DNA from: DATBFX01 sp036558305
GTDB taxonomy: Bacteria > Chloroflexota > Chloroflexia > Thermomicrobiales > UBA6265
Assembly: GCA_036558305.1 (NCBI GenBank)
Contig: DATBFX010000599.1
Location: forward strand, 1-40,429
DNA length: 40,429 nt
Direction: 5' to 3'
The notes under the pieces are model-generated. The model saw only the letters and a list, made by a program, of their open reading frames with translations, was not told where the DNA came from and searched no databases. Position 1 is the first letter of the stretch; each line of letters opens with the position of its first letter. The position numbers and the translations under genes are program-made. Of this stretch, positions 1 through 7,577 are shown piece after piece.

Positions 1-1150
1 GGAAGAGCGAGAAGACCAGCAGGCAGGCCGTCAGTGTCCAGATCACCGGTCGTGCCACCTCGTACCCCGGCGGGGCGTTCGAACCGATCAGCAGATACGA
101 CCCGAGGACGAAACTGACGAGTCCGCCGATCGTCAACGTCCCGAACGACGGCAAGAAGAGATCGGCCGCGAAGAGCACGAATGCCAGCGCGATCAACAGC
201 ACGCCAGCCCAATTGACCGGCAGCGTCCCGAGCGCGAACAAGCCGAGCACGACCGCGATCCCGCCGACCACACCGGGCACGGTCACACCGGGGTGCGACA
301 ACTCGACGTAGAGACCGAGCAAACCGAGACTGAGCAACAGGTAGGCGATCGTCGGGTCCGCCAGCATCTGGAGGAAACTCTCGACGTACGTCATGTCGAT
401 CTCGCGAGTCGCCGCGTCCTTTGTCTGCAGCGTCGCCGTCCCGTTCGCCATCTGGACCGTCCGCCCGTCGATGTCGCTCAGCAGCGTCGGGAGGTCCGGC
501 GCGATCAAGTCGATCACGTTGAGTTGCAACGCTTGATCGGCCGTGACGTTGACCGCCTCGCGCACCGCCTGCTCAGCCCACTGCGCGTTGCGACTGCGCA
601 GATTGGCGAGATTGACGATCTGGCTGACGGCGTCGTTGGTGACCTTCTTGCGCAGGGTCTCGTTGCCGTCGGTGCCGTTCCCGCTCGGGTCCTCGAAGAT
701 CGGCGAGGCCGAACCGATGTTGGTCCCCGGCGCCATCGCTGCGACGTGCGCCGCGTAGGTGATGTAGACCCCCGCCGAGGCCGCCCTCGCCCCACGCGGC
801 GTGACGTAGACCACGACGGGAACGTCGCTCTGCAAGATGTCGCGGATGATGTCGTCCATCGCCGAGCTCAATCCGCCCGGCGTGTCCATCTCGAAGACGA
901 CCGCCGCCGCGCTCTCCTTCTCGGCCTGATCGATCACCCGGTTGACGTACCGCTCCATCTCCGGCGTGATCGTCCCGTCGATCTTGCCGACGACCACCTC
1001 GCGGTTGGATTCGGACTGGGCACTGGCGATCAGCGGTTGCGCGGCGAGCATAACCACGGACAGCGCGATCGCCAAGAGGGGCGCGAACCTCATGACCAGG
1101 GCTGTTCGCGAACGTCGATTTTGGACGGCAGCTCGGGTGGGCGCGGACAT
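1..1150 (-). CDS. NfeD/ClpP-class membrane serine protease (3' end cut by window edge)
   Basis: About 383 residues are visible before the frame runs off the left edge. Residues 20-45 form a signal or anchor segment (RFAPLLAIALSVVMLAAQPL). A ClpP/SppA-like domain follows: MDTPGGLSSAMDD near 88-100, then PRGARAASAGVYITYAA with the expected nucleophile Ser125, and the Lys pair near 168-169 (RKKVTND) as candidate general base. Residues 262-383 are strongly hydrophobic, with several membrane spans and the LYVELSHPG motif typical of the NfeD membrane region. The family cleaves hydrophobic stretches of membrane proteins such as stomatins. The ATG at 1150 follows GAGGAGGG at good spacing. The C-terminal soluble OB-like NfeD domain, if present, lies outside the window. 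No stomatin partner is visible. Recognition as NfeD1b-type is confident; the substrate is unknown. Confidence 0.9.
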   Translation of the reverse strand, partial: MSAPTRAAVQNRRSRTALVMRFAPLLAIALSVVMLAAQPLIASAQSESNREVVVGKIDGTITPEMERYVNRVIDQAEKESAAAVVFEMDTPGGLSSAMDDIIRDILQSDVPVVVYVTPRGARAASAGVYITYAAHVAAMAPGTNIGSASPIFEDPSGNGTDGNETLRKKVTNDAVSQIVNLANLRSRNAQWAEQAVREAVNVTADQALQLNVIDLIAPDLPTLLSDIDGRTVQMANGTATLQTKDAATREIDMTYVESFLQMLADPTIAYLLLSLGLLGLYVELSHPGVTVPGVVGGIAVVLGLFALGTLPVNWAGVLLIALAFVLFAADLFLPSFGTLTIGGLVSFVLGSYLLIGSNAPPGYEVARPVIWTLTACLLVFSLF

Positions 1151-1247
1151 CGTCGTCCCTCCTCGTTCATCATAGTGTACGCCCGCCGAACGACGACGGC
1201 CCTGTACCTGATAGAGTACGCAAGTTGGTATCGAAAGGAGCGATTCG

Positions 1248-1532
1248 ATGAACACCATTCCCGCGCAAGAGATCAAGCAGCGGGGTATCAGCGCGGTCGA
1301 CGAACTGCTCGAACGGGGACCGGTCCACGTGATCTCGCGGAACCGGCCTAAGTATGTGGTCATGGATGAGGCCCAATACCAGGAACTGATCGAAGATCAA
1401 GAGGAGGCAGTGGTGGCCCGTGTCCGCGCCTCGCTCGAAGACGTCGCCGCGGGTCGAGTGCGGCGTTTCACCAACGCCCAAGAGCTTGTCGCGCATATCC
1501 TGGCGTATGGCACCGATTGCGACGAGGACTAA
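1248..1532 (+). CDS. Phd/YefM-type antitoxin
   Basis: A 94-residue protein with the Phd/YefM N-terminal DNA-binding pattern: IPAQEIKQRGISAVDELLERGPVHVISRNRPKYVVMDEAQYQEL. The acidic C-terminal tail (YGTDCDED) would wrap the toxin. The ATG follows AAAGGAG. The stop lies only 3 nt before the start of the toxin gene, so the two form a classic antitoxin-first operon. In the family, the antitoxin dimer neutralises the toxin and represses its own promoter. Family assignment is from sequence; autoregulation is inferred. Confidence 0.85.
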   Translation: MNTIPAQEIKQRGISAVDELLERGPVHVISRNRPKYVVMDEAQYQELIEDQEEAVVARVRASLEDVAAGRVRRFTNAQELVAHILAYGTDCDED

Positions 1533-1535
1533 ACG

Positions 1536-1814
1536 GTGTACACCGTCGAAACGACCGCTCAATTCGATCGACGCGCCCATCGGTTTTTTCGCAAGCATCC
1601 CGAACTACGCGAACGGTTTGCGAACTTCGTCCTCGAACTTCGACACGATCCCTTTCGGCCCCATCTCAGGCTTCACAGACTTTCGGGAGAACTCGAAGGG
1701 CTCCATTCCGCGACTCTGACGTATTCGGTTCGGGTTCTCCTCACGGTTCTCGTTTCGGAGCAATCGATCACCCTGATAGACATCGGCACCCACGACGAGG
1801 TCTACCGCCGATAG
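1536..1814 (+). CDS. RelE-superfamily (YafQ-like) mRNA interferase toxin
   Basis: A 92-residue basic protein starting at a GTG 3 nt after the antitoxin stop. It has the compact RelE/YafQ layout: N-terminal helix AQFDRRAHRFFRKHPELRERF, the central strand region DPFRPHLRLHRLSGELEGLHSATLTYSVRVLL, and the C-terminal IDIGTHDEVYRR, where HDEVY is the usual YafQ/RelE terminal motif. Such toxins cleave mRNA in the ribosomal A site. The length is normal and it appears intact. It converges with the succinate dehydrogenase anchor gene, leaving 7 nt between them. The exact subfamily (RelE or YafQ) is not certain. Confidence 0.85.
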   Translation: MYTVETTAQFDRRAHRFFRKHPELRERFANFVLELRHDPFRPHLRLHRLSGELEGLHSATLTYSVRVLLTVLVSEQSITLIDIGTHDEVYRR

Positions 1815-1821
1815 CCGGCCG

Positions 1822-2712
1822 TTATAGCTCGTTCACCAGAATGATGATCGCGCTTGGGAGCGTCAGCAGGACCGAGCCGATCAAGGCGCCCCAGAAGAGT
1901 TGCCGCTGCCGGCGCGTGCCCATCGACCAGAAATCGATCAGGATGATCCGCAAACCATTAAGGGTGTGGTAGATCAGCGCCCCCACCAGGGCGATCTCCA
2001 TCGGCAACAGAAACGCCTTCCCGTAGAACTCGACCGATTTGTCGTAGACGTCGCGGCCCAGGCCGATCAGCATGATGTCGAGGATGTGGACGAGCAGGAA
2101 AAAGAGGATGCCGAGTCCGGTCGCGCGGTGCAGGACCCAGGCGTATTGCCCGGTGTCGCCGGCGTAGATCGGTCGCGACCCGACCCGGACGTACCTCCCG
2201 ACGTAGATCAGGAGGGCGAGCGCCCCGAGGTAGGTCACGACCGCGAAGACGACCAGCGACCACCCCAGAACGTCGGCGATCCAAAGCGACCCGGAGAGCG
2301 GTCCGGTGTTGTTGCGAGCGTCGGCCTCGTTGAACGTGAAGATCGTGATCGAGCCGACCGCGGTGAAGACGATCCCGATCGCCCACACCGCCGAGTGCCC
2401 CAGGACGCGCCACCCGGCCGAGCGCACGTAGTCGGTGACCGAGATCCTCAACCCCATCAGCCCATGCCAGAGCGCCAGCAGCAGCAAGAGCCAGTCGAAC
2501 GTTCGCCAGAGCGGATTGGCCCACCGCTTCGAAACGAAGTCGAACGTCGTATCCGACGGCACGTTCAAGTAGTGCGTGATGAGCACGTGGCCGAGGGCCA
2601 GGACGACCAGGAGCACACCGGAGAGGCGAAAGAAATACCACGAGAGCTGGTCGGCTCCCGGCAAACTCGCGCCGTAGCCCGACCGCGTCCGCTCCGTCGT
2701 TACCAACGCCAT
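1822..2712 (-). CDS. Fused succinate dehydrogenase membrane anchor (SdhD-like plus SdhC-like halves)
   Basis: A 296-residue integral membrane protein, about twice the length of one SDH anchor subunit. The N-terminal half (21-125) has the SdhD look: QLSWYFFRLSGVLLVVLALGHV, then RWANPLWRTFDWLLLLLALWHGLMGLR. The C-terminal half (188-296) has the SdhC/cytochrome b556 look: YAWVLHRATGLGILFFLLVH, then ALIYHTLNGLRIILIDF. Each half carries the H-x3-G-L-R signature (H83 and H249), plus His at 205 and 209, which are candidate haem ligands. The ATG at 2712 is preceded by GGAGG 11 nt away; the open frame extends further upstream but without recognisable residues. No flavoprotein or iron-sulfur subunit gene is adjacent. 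The family role is quinone reduction in complex II. Confidence 0.8.
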   Translation of the reverse strand: MALVTTERTRSGYGASLPGADQLSWYFFRLSGVLLVVLALGHVLITHYLNVPSDTTFDFVSKRWANPLWRTFDWLLLLLALWHGLMGLRISVTDYVRSAGWRVLGHSAVWAIGIVFTAVGSITIFTFNEADARNNTGPLSGSLWIADVLGWSLVVFAVVTYLGALALLIYVGRYVRVGSRPIYAGDTGQYAWVLHRATGLGILFFLLVHILDIMLIGLGRDVYDKSVEFYGKAFLLPMEIALVGALIYHTLNGLRIILIDFWSMGTRRQRQLFWGALIGSVLLTLPSAIIILVNEL

Positions 2713-2773
2713 CTCCCCCCAAACCTCCCTCGCCTTAATCCCAACCCGGACTCCAAAATCCGCGTCTGTCCGC

Positions 2774-2779
2774 ATTCTA
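2774..2779 (-). promoter_or_regulatory. Possible -10 box for the succinate dehydrogenase anchor gene
   Basis: TAGAAT is read on the minus strand about 62 nt upstream of the ATG at 2712. It is AT-rich in a GC-rich stretch and differs from TATAAT at one position. No good -35 hexamer lies 16-18 nt upstream, so this is a weak call. Confidence 0.35.
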
Positions 2780-2862
2780 CGACTCGCGACTCCGGCGCGT
2801 GCGCGGCTGCACGACAACCGTGCATGCCTCTCCAATCGCAGCGCACCGGCGGGAGAACGGCA

Positions 2863-2887
2863 GAATATGACATCAGAAGTCATATTC
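2863..2887. promoter_or_regulatory. Inverted repeat, candidate operator between divergent genes
   Basis: Perfect 9-bp arms GAATATGAC (2863-2871) and GTCATATTC (2879-2887) flank a 7-nt AT-rich spacer. The element is strikingly AT-rich in its GC-rich surroundings. It lies 58 nt upstream of the LLM oxidoreductase ATG and about 150 nt upstream of the succinate dehydrogenase anchor start. Size and symmetry suit a dimeric repressor (GntR, TetR or MarR type). No regulator gene is adjacent, so the cognate protein is unknown. Confidence 0.5.
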
Positions 2888-2945
2888 GACCGGTACTCTC
2901 CGGAACGAGAGAACGGTCGGGTTTCGCGATTGGAGGAGTTCGATC

Positions 2946-3791
2946 ATGCGCTTTGCCGTCTCGTTGGGAGCCATCTTCCCGCCCCAAACCATGGCTGACC
3001 TGGCCGCGTTGGCCGAGTCGTCGGGTTGGGACGGGATCTTCCTGGAGGACTACGTCGTCTACCAGGGACAGGTCGGCGTCCCGACGTTCGATCCGTGGGT
3101 CGTCCTCTCCGCGATGGCCGTCGCCACCAGCCGCATCCGCTTGGGCACCCTGGTCACGCCGGTCTCGCGCCGCCGGCCGTGGAAACTGGCCCACGAGGCG
3201 ATGACCCTCGACCACCTCTCCGCGGGCAGGCTCGTCCTCGGCGTCGGCGCCGGCGACGCACGCGAACCGGGCTTCGCGGCCGTCGGCGAACCCGCCGATC
3301 AACGCACCCTGGCGGCACGGCTGGACGAAGGGTTGGAGATCGTCGCCCGCCTCTGGACCGGCGAACCCGTGTCCTACGAAGGGCAGCACTATCGCGTCAC
3401 CGATCTGACGCTCGCGCCCGTCCCCGTTCAGAAACCTCGGATACCGCTCTGGGTCGGCGGCGATTGGCTGGTCAACGGCGTCCGCCGCCGGCTGGTCCGC
3501 TGGGACGGCTGCTGCGTCTACAAGGGCACACCCGGCAGCGACAACGACCAAACGGTTACTGCCGCCGACGTCCGCGAGATGGTTGCCCTGGTCGAACGGG
3601 AGCGCGGTACGGCGGCCGGCTACGACATCTGCGTCGGCGGTGTCGCTCAGAGTAGCGAAACCGAGGAGAAACGCGACCGCATCCGCTCGCTTGCCGAAGC
3701 TGGCGCGACCTGGTGGGGAGATTGGGTGGCACCGGCGGAGTTGGCGCAGATGCGGGAAGCCATCGGGCGCGGCCCCCTCCGGATCGATTGA
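2946..3791 (+). CDS. LLM-class flavin-dependent oxidoreductase
   Basis: A 281-residue TIM-barrel protein of the luciferase-like monooxygenase family. Recognisable parts: the N-terminal strand RFAVSLGAIFPP, the DGIFLEDY strand, TSRIRLGTLVTPVSRRRPWKLAHEAMTLDHLSAGRLVLGVGAG (the family core), ARLDEGLEIVARLWTGEPVSYEGQHYRV, and LAPVPVQKPRIPLWVGGDW. These enzymes use reduced FMN or F420; the cofactor cannot be told from sequence alone. The ATG at 2946 follows GGAGGAG. It is transcribed alone, divergent from the SDH anchor gene and convergent with the VWA gene, with an inverted-repeat operator candidate upstream. Length is typical. Substrate unknown. Confidence 0.9.
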   Translation: MRFAVSLGAIFPPQTMADLAALAESSGWDGIFLEDYVVYQGQVGVPTFDPWVVLSAMAVATSRIRLGTLVTPVSRRRPWKLAHEAMTLDHLSAGRLVLGVGAGDAREPGFAAVGEPADQRTLAARLDEGLEIVARLWTGEPVSYEGQHYRVTDLTLAPVPVQKPRIPLWVGGDWLVNGVRRRLVRWDGCCVYKGTPGSDNDQTVTAADVREMVALVERERGTAAGYDICVGGVAQSSETEEKRDRIRSLAEAGATWWGDWVAPAELAQMREAIGRGPLRID

Positions 3792-3830
3792 GACGCGACA
3801 CCGATCGCGCTTCGGGCGCTCAACGCGGGC

Positions 3831-5312
3831 TCACGACCCCAGCGAAAGGACAATTCGTTCCAACGCCGCGGGGGTTCGAACCGGCGCCACCAGATCGCAC
3901 CGCGTCGCGTACCGCGGCAGATCGCACCCGGCCAGTCGCCACGTCCCGCGCGCCTCCGGCGTCAACCAGATCACCCGCCGGCACCGCCGCCGGATCTCCT
4001 CCAGCGCCTCGAGTCCGGATTCGCGCCCGTTGTTCCGCCCGTCGCCCAGGATCAACAGCGTCGTCTGCCGCGACAACACCCCACCGTGTTCGGCAGCGAA
4101 CGTCTTCAGCGCCGACCCGGCATCGCTTCCCTCGGCCGTGTCGAGGAGACGGCCGCCAAGGATTTCCCCGATCGCCTGCTCCGGGTCGGCGCCCACCAAC
4201 AGTCGCGTCACCTCCGCCACCTGACGGACGAAGACGAAGGACCGAACCCGCCCGCTCTGACGTTGCGCCGAGCGCGCTACCGCGAGCAGGAACCGCGCGG
4301 CTCCGCGAACCGACAGGCTGACGTCGCAGAGGACGGTCAGGCGCGGTCGGTCGTCTTGCCGCTTCTGGTAGACCGGGAGGAACGGCACGCCGTCCGTCGC
4401 CGCCGCCCGGCGCACCGTTCTCCTGGCATCGAGGCGCCCTCCGCGCGCCGGGCGGCCCCTTCCCGGCGCACCCCCGAGCCGTCGGCCCAGCCGTTCGATC
4501 GCCCGATTCAGTCGCTGCAGGTCGTCGCTCGTCAGCAGATCCCAACCGAGTTCCCAGGCAGCTCGATCCCCTTCGAGCGGTCCGGCGTCCGATCCAGGGA
4601 ACCGCGGCGGCTTGGCATCGGCAAGACGCCGGCCGTACCCGGCGGTCGAATCGTCGTCGAGCGGATTAAACGCGGTGACCGAATCCCCTCCGCTTGGTCG
4701 CAAGACGACGTCACGCGGCAATTCAATCCCGCCGTTCGCCTGCAGGCTGCCCGGTCGCCCGAGCGTCATTACTCTCCTCAATCCGAACGCACCGTCCATT
4801 CCGCGGCCATCCGTCGGGATTCGCCCGGCCCGATCGAACACCTGCTCGGTCCCGAGCCAGGTTAACCGCCACCGATCTCCGGCATGGTGGTCGTGCCCCT
4901 CCGTCTGGGAACCCTCTCCGAAGAACCGCCTGAGATCGATCCGCCGTCCGTGCTCGTGGGCCTGCTCTCCCGCATCCGTCGCCACCGCGGGCTCCGCCAC
5001 CACATCCAACCCGACCCGCCCGCCACCGGCCGCATGATCGTGACCGTGCTCCCCATCGTCTGTCCGGTCGCCGCGCTCGTCCGGCAGAAAGAACGCGGCA
5101 AAAGCCTCCCGAAAATCCGCCAAATCGGAGGACCTCTTCACCAACGTTCCCGCCAATGCCGCCTCAAACAGTTCCCGATCGCCGACCGCTTCGGGTATGG
5201 CCGCAATCCCTCTCAGTGCATCCACCACTTCGGTCGGGGCTACCACCAATCCACGTCCCCGAAGCACCCGGACAAATTCCAGAATGCTCTCAACCACCCC
5301 GACACACGACAA
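3831..5312 (-). CDS. CoxE-like VWA protein with histidine-rich insert
   Basis: A 493-residue protein if started at the TTG at 5312, which follows a GAGGGAGAGGGGAG stretch; the GTG at 5297 is an alternative. The N-terminal CoxE-type helical region (ESILEFVRVLRGRGLVVAPTEVVDALRG) is followed by a low-complexity segment at about 85-145 with HGHDH, HEHG and GHDHH clusters. The C-terminal VWA domain carries an intact MIDAS D330-x-S-x-S (LTVLCDVSLSV) and LILGDGRNN. CoxE-like proteins work with a MoxR-type ATPase to mature metalloenzymes, for example the Cu/Mo site of aerobic CO dehydrogenase. The MoxR gene lies just upstream (80-nt gap), but no CO dehydrogenase structural genes are in view. The histidine-rich insert suggests metal handling (inference). 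Confidence 0.85.
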   Translation of the reverse strand: MSCVGVVESILEFVRVLRGRGLVVAPTEVVDALRGIAAIPEAVGDRELFEAALAGTLVKRSSDLADFREAFAAFFLPDERGDRTDDGEHGHDHAAGGGRVGLDVVAEPAVATDAGEQAHEHGRRIDLRRFFGEGSQTEGHDHHAGDRWRLTWLGTEQVFDRAGRIPTDGRGMDGAFGLRRVMTLGRPGSLQANGGIELPRDVVLRPSGGDSVTAFNPLDDDSTAGYGRRLADAKPPRFPGSDAGPLEGDRAAWELGWDLLTSDDLQRLNRAIERLGRRLGGAPGRGRPARGGRLDARRTVRRAAATDGVPFLPVYQKRQDDRPRLTVLCDVSLSVRGAARFLLAVARSAQRQSGRVRSFVFVRQVAEVTRLLVGADPEQAIGEILGGRLLDTAEGSDAGSALKTFAAEHGGVLSRQTTLLILGDGRNNGRESGLEALEEIRRRCRRVIWLTPEARGTWRLAGCDLPRYATRCDLVAPVRTPAALERIVLSLGS

Positions 5313-5344
5313 GACTCCCCTCTCCCTCGGAAGGTCGGGGTGCC

Positions 5345-5390
5345 GGGAACCCTCTGGGTGTGGCCGCGGCCGGGGGTGAGGGCCGTTCCC
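5345..5390. repeat. Structured spacer between MoxR and VWA genes
   Basis: GGGAAC (5345-5350) pairs with GTTCCC (5385-5390), CCTC pairs with GAGG just inside, and GGCCGCGGCC is palindromic in the middle. This fills the 80-nt gap between the MoxR stop and the VWA start. It could be an attenuator or an mRNA-processing hairpin; no U-tract follows. Confidence 0.35.
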
Positions 5391-5392
5391 GC

Positions 5393-6289
5393 CTATGCCC
5401 ATGCCCGCCTCACCATCTCCGCATCCCCGGCGTACTTCGCCACCGTCCCCACGGTCGCCGCGACGACCTCCCCATCGATCTCCTGCGCTCCGACCGCCAG
5501 CAACGCCCGTCCCCAATCGATCGTCTCTCCCACACTCGGTCGCTTGCGCAGATCGAGCGAGCGAATCCGCCCCACCGCCGCGACCACCGCGCTCGCGAGC
5601 GCCTCCTCGATCCCCGGCACCGCCAGCAGCACGATCTCCCGCTCCAAGTCCGGCGGCGGATAGTCCAGCGCGATGTGCAGGCACCGGCGCTTCAGGGCGT
5701 CGCTCAAATCCCGCGTCGCGTTGCTCGTCAGGACGACGATTGGGACGTGCGTCGCCTTGAGGGTCCCGATTTCCGGCACCGTCACCTGGTAATCGCTCAG
5801 GAGTTCGAGCAGCAACGCCTCGAACGCTTCGTCGGCCCGGTCCACCTCGTCGATCAGCAGCGCCACCGGCCGCGGCGACCTGATCGCCTGCAGCAACGGC
5901 CTCGCCACCAGGAATCGTTCGGAAAAGAACGCATCCAGGGTTCCCTTCTCCTCGATGCGTCCCATCGCCGATGCCAGGTCCTCGCTGCCGGCCAACTCCT
6001 TGCCGACGACATCCCGCACCAACTGCGTCGCCAGCAACTGCTTTCCGTACGACCACTCGTACAGCGCCCGCGCTTCGTCCAACCCGTCGTAGCACTGCAA
6101 CCGGATCAGCTCTCGCCCCAACGCCTTTGCCCAGGCCACTCCCAGCGCGGTTTTCCCCACACCCGCCGGCCCCTCGATCAGCAGCGGCTTCTCCAACTTT
6201 AGACCCAGCAGCGCCAAGGTCGCGGTCGCCCGGTCGGCCACGTACCCGGCGCCGCGCAGCGCCTCCTGGACCCGCAGCGGTTCGTTCAC
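5393..6289 (-). CDS. MoxR-family AAA+ ATPase (CoxD-like)
   Basis: A 298-residue AAA+ protein. Walker A is GPAGVGKT (40-47), Walker B LLIDEVD (144-150), sensor-1 Asn near 190 (VLTSNATRDLSDALKRRC) with the arginine-finger pair RR at about 201-202, and a helical lid at the C-terminus. MoxR proteins act as chaperones, usually with a VWA partner, to insert metal or activate enzymes. It starts at a GTG whose last bases form the TGA of the upstream alcohol dehydrogenase (a GTGA 4-nt overlap), so translation of the two is coupled. The VWA partner gene follows. Coupling to the dehydrogenase, rather than to CO dehydrogenase genes, suggests that the dehydrogenase may be the client. Confidence 0.9.
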   Translation of the reverse strand: MNEPLRVQEALRGAGYVADRATATLALLGLKLEKPLLIEGPAGVGKTALGVAWAKALGRELIRLQCYDGLDEARALYEWSYGKQLLATQLVRDVVGKELAGSEDLASAMGRIEEKGTLDAFFSERFLVARPLLQAIRSPRPVALLIDEVDRADEAFEALLLELLSDYQVTVPEIGTLKATHVPIVVLTSNATRDLSDALKRRCLHIALDYPPPDLEREIVLLAVPGIEEALASAVVAAVGRIRSLDLRKRPSVGETIDWGRALLAVGAQEIDGEVVAATVGTVAKYAGDAEMVRRAWA

Positions 6290-7557
6290 AACGTCCCGCT
6301 CACCGTCTCGGTCACCATCCGTCGCACCCGCGCCTCCGTCATCGGTCGCGCGCTGTTGAGGTGCGGGCCCACCTCCATCACGTGCTTGACGATCCGGTTC
6401 ACGTCGGCGTCATCGCCCTTGACCTTCGCTCCTCCCCATGCTTCATACGGTCCCAGACCCATGCGACTCTTCGTGTACGCCCCGACCGAGGCGAAGTTCT
6501 CCGGCGTCTCCAAGTCCTTCAGCAGACGGATCATCGCCTCGACCGCCCGATCCGCCGCCCGCGCGTTCGACAGACCGGCGGTCTCCTCGCCCATACAGCG
6601 CGCCATCTCGGCGACGACGGCCGGTGCCGCCGCCGCCGCGTCCGCCCACGCCCGCGGCATGATGATGCCGCAGTTCAACCCGTGGTGGGTGTCGTAGAAG
6701 GCGCTGACGGCGTGGGAGATGCCGTGGATGATGCCCAGCGAGCCGCTCATGAACGCCATCGCCGCCAGGTACTGCGCCCACATCATCGCGACCCGCGCCT
6801 CGTAGTTGCTCGGATTGGCGACCGCCTCCCGCAGGTTCTCCGCACACAGGCGGAGCGCCGCGTACCCGAGGGAGCGCGAGTGGGGATTGGCCCGCGGCGA
6901 AAAGCAGGTTTCGCTGGCGTGGGAAATCGCGTCGTACCCGCAGAAGGCGGTCAGGTCGGATGGCACCGTCATGTGCAGGAGGGGATCGTTGATCGCCAGC
7001 GTCGCCACGATCGCGGGCGAACTCAAGATCCACTTGACCGGCGCATCGTCCGAGGTCGTGTCGGTCAGCACCGACACCCGTGTCGTCTCCGAACCGGTCC
7101 CCGAGGTCGTGTTGATCGCGATCTGGGGCGGAGTCGGTGCCCGTTGCGGTTGCGGCGTCCGCCGAAACTCGTTGATCGCCCGCCCGTCGTGCGCTCCGAC
7201 GAACCGCGCCCCCTTCGTCGCGTCGTGCGCGCTGCCGCCCCCGACCGAGACGTACCCGTCGCACCGCTCCGCCGCGTAGAGGGCGTAGATCTCCATCACC
7301 TGCGTGTCTTTCGGATTCGACTCGACCTTGTCGTAGACGACGGGCTCCACACCCGCCCGCCCGAGCAGCCCCGCGACCTCGTCGACGATGCCCGTGCCCC
7401 GCAAGCCGGTCGAGACGACCAGCGCCCGCCGGAATCCCATCTCCCGCGCCTCGACCCCTACCCGCTCGTACAACCCCGCCCCGATCAACGCCCGCGGCAT
7501 CGGCGGAATGTCGAGCAGCAGATCACGCGGTACGCTCCGCGCGAACTCGGTCACCAT
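6286..7557 (-). CDS. Iron-containing alcohol dehydrogenase, methanol-dehydrogenase-like
   Basis: A 423-residue group III alcohol dehydrogenase. The nucleotide-binding motif GGGSAHDATKG is at 107-117, then INTTSGTGSETTR (148-160) and INDPLL (189-194). Metal ligands match the family spacing: D209 and H213 (GYDAISHASE), H278 and H292 (IIHGISHAVSAFYDTHHG). The GGGSAHDATKG form resembles methanol dehydrogenases of Gram-positive methylotrophs and NDMA-dependent methanol oxidoreductases, but substrate cannot be settled by eye. The ATG at 7557 follows AGGAGGGAG. It lies 20 nt after a nucleoside-type permease gene and overlaps the MoxR start by 4 nt, so it joins the transporter genes to the MoxR-VWA pair in one directional run. 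Confidence 0.9.
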   Translation of the reverse strand: MVTEFARSVPRDLLLDIPPMPRALIGAGLYERVGVEAREMGFRRALVVSTGLRGTGIVDEVAGLLGRAGVEPVVYDKVESNPKDTQVMEIYALYAAERCDGYVSVGGGSAHDATKGARFVGAHDGRAINEFRRTPQPQRAPTPPQIAINTTSGTGSETTRVSVLTDTTSDDAPVKWILSSPAIVATLAINDPLLHMTVPSDLTAFCGYDAISHASETCFSPRANPHSRSLGYAALRLCAENLREAVANPSNYEARVAMMWAQYLAAMAFMSGSLGIIHGISHAVSAFYDTHHGLNCGIIMPRAWADAAAAAPAVVAEMARCMGEETAGLSNARAADRAVEAMIRLLKDLETPENFASVGAYTKSRMGLGPYEAWGGAKVKGDDADVNRIVKHVMEVGPHLNSARPMTEARVRRMVTETVSGTL

Positions 7558-7577
7558 CGGCCTCTCCCTCCTGCCCG

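Noticed and set aside
1200..1247. Operator made of repeated GTAC before the first TA module
   Set aside because: The GTAC pairs are short and the -35/-10 are unclear; chance is likely.
293..1351. Long plus-strand open frame opposite the NfeD-type protease
   Set aside because: The translation is arginine-rich and repetitive in the way of antisense frames of GC-rich genes; the minus strand encodes a recognisable protease with ribosome-binding site.
5313..6095. N-terminal extension of the CoxE-like VWA gene
   Set aside because: The open frame continues upstream through the MoxR gene in another frame, with low-complexity Gly/Arg-rich translation. The family N-terminus begins near 5312.
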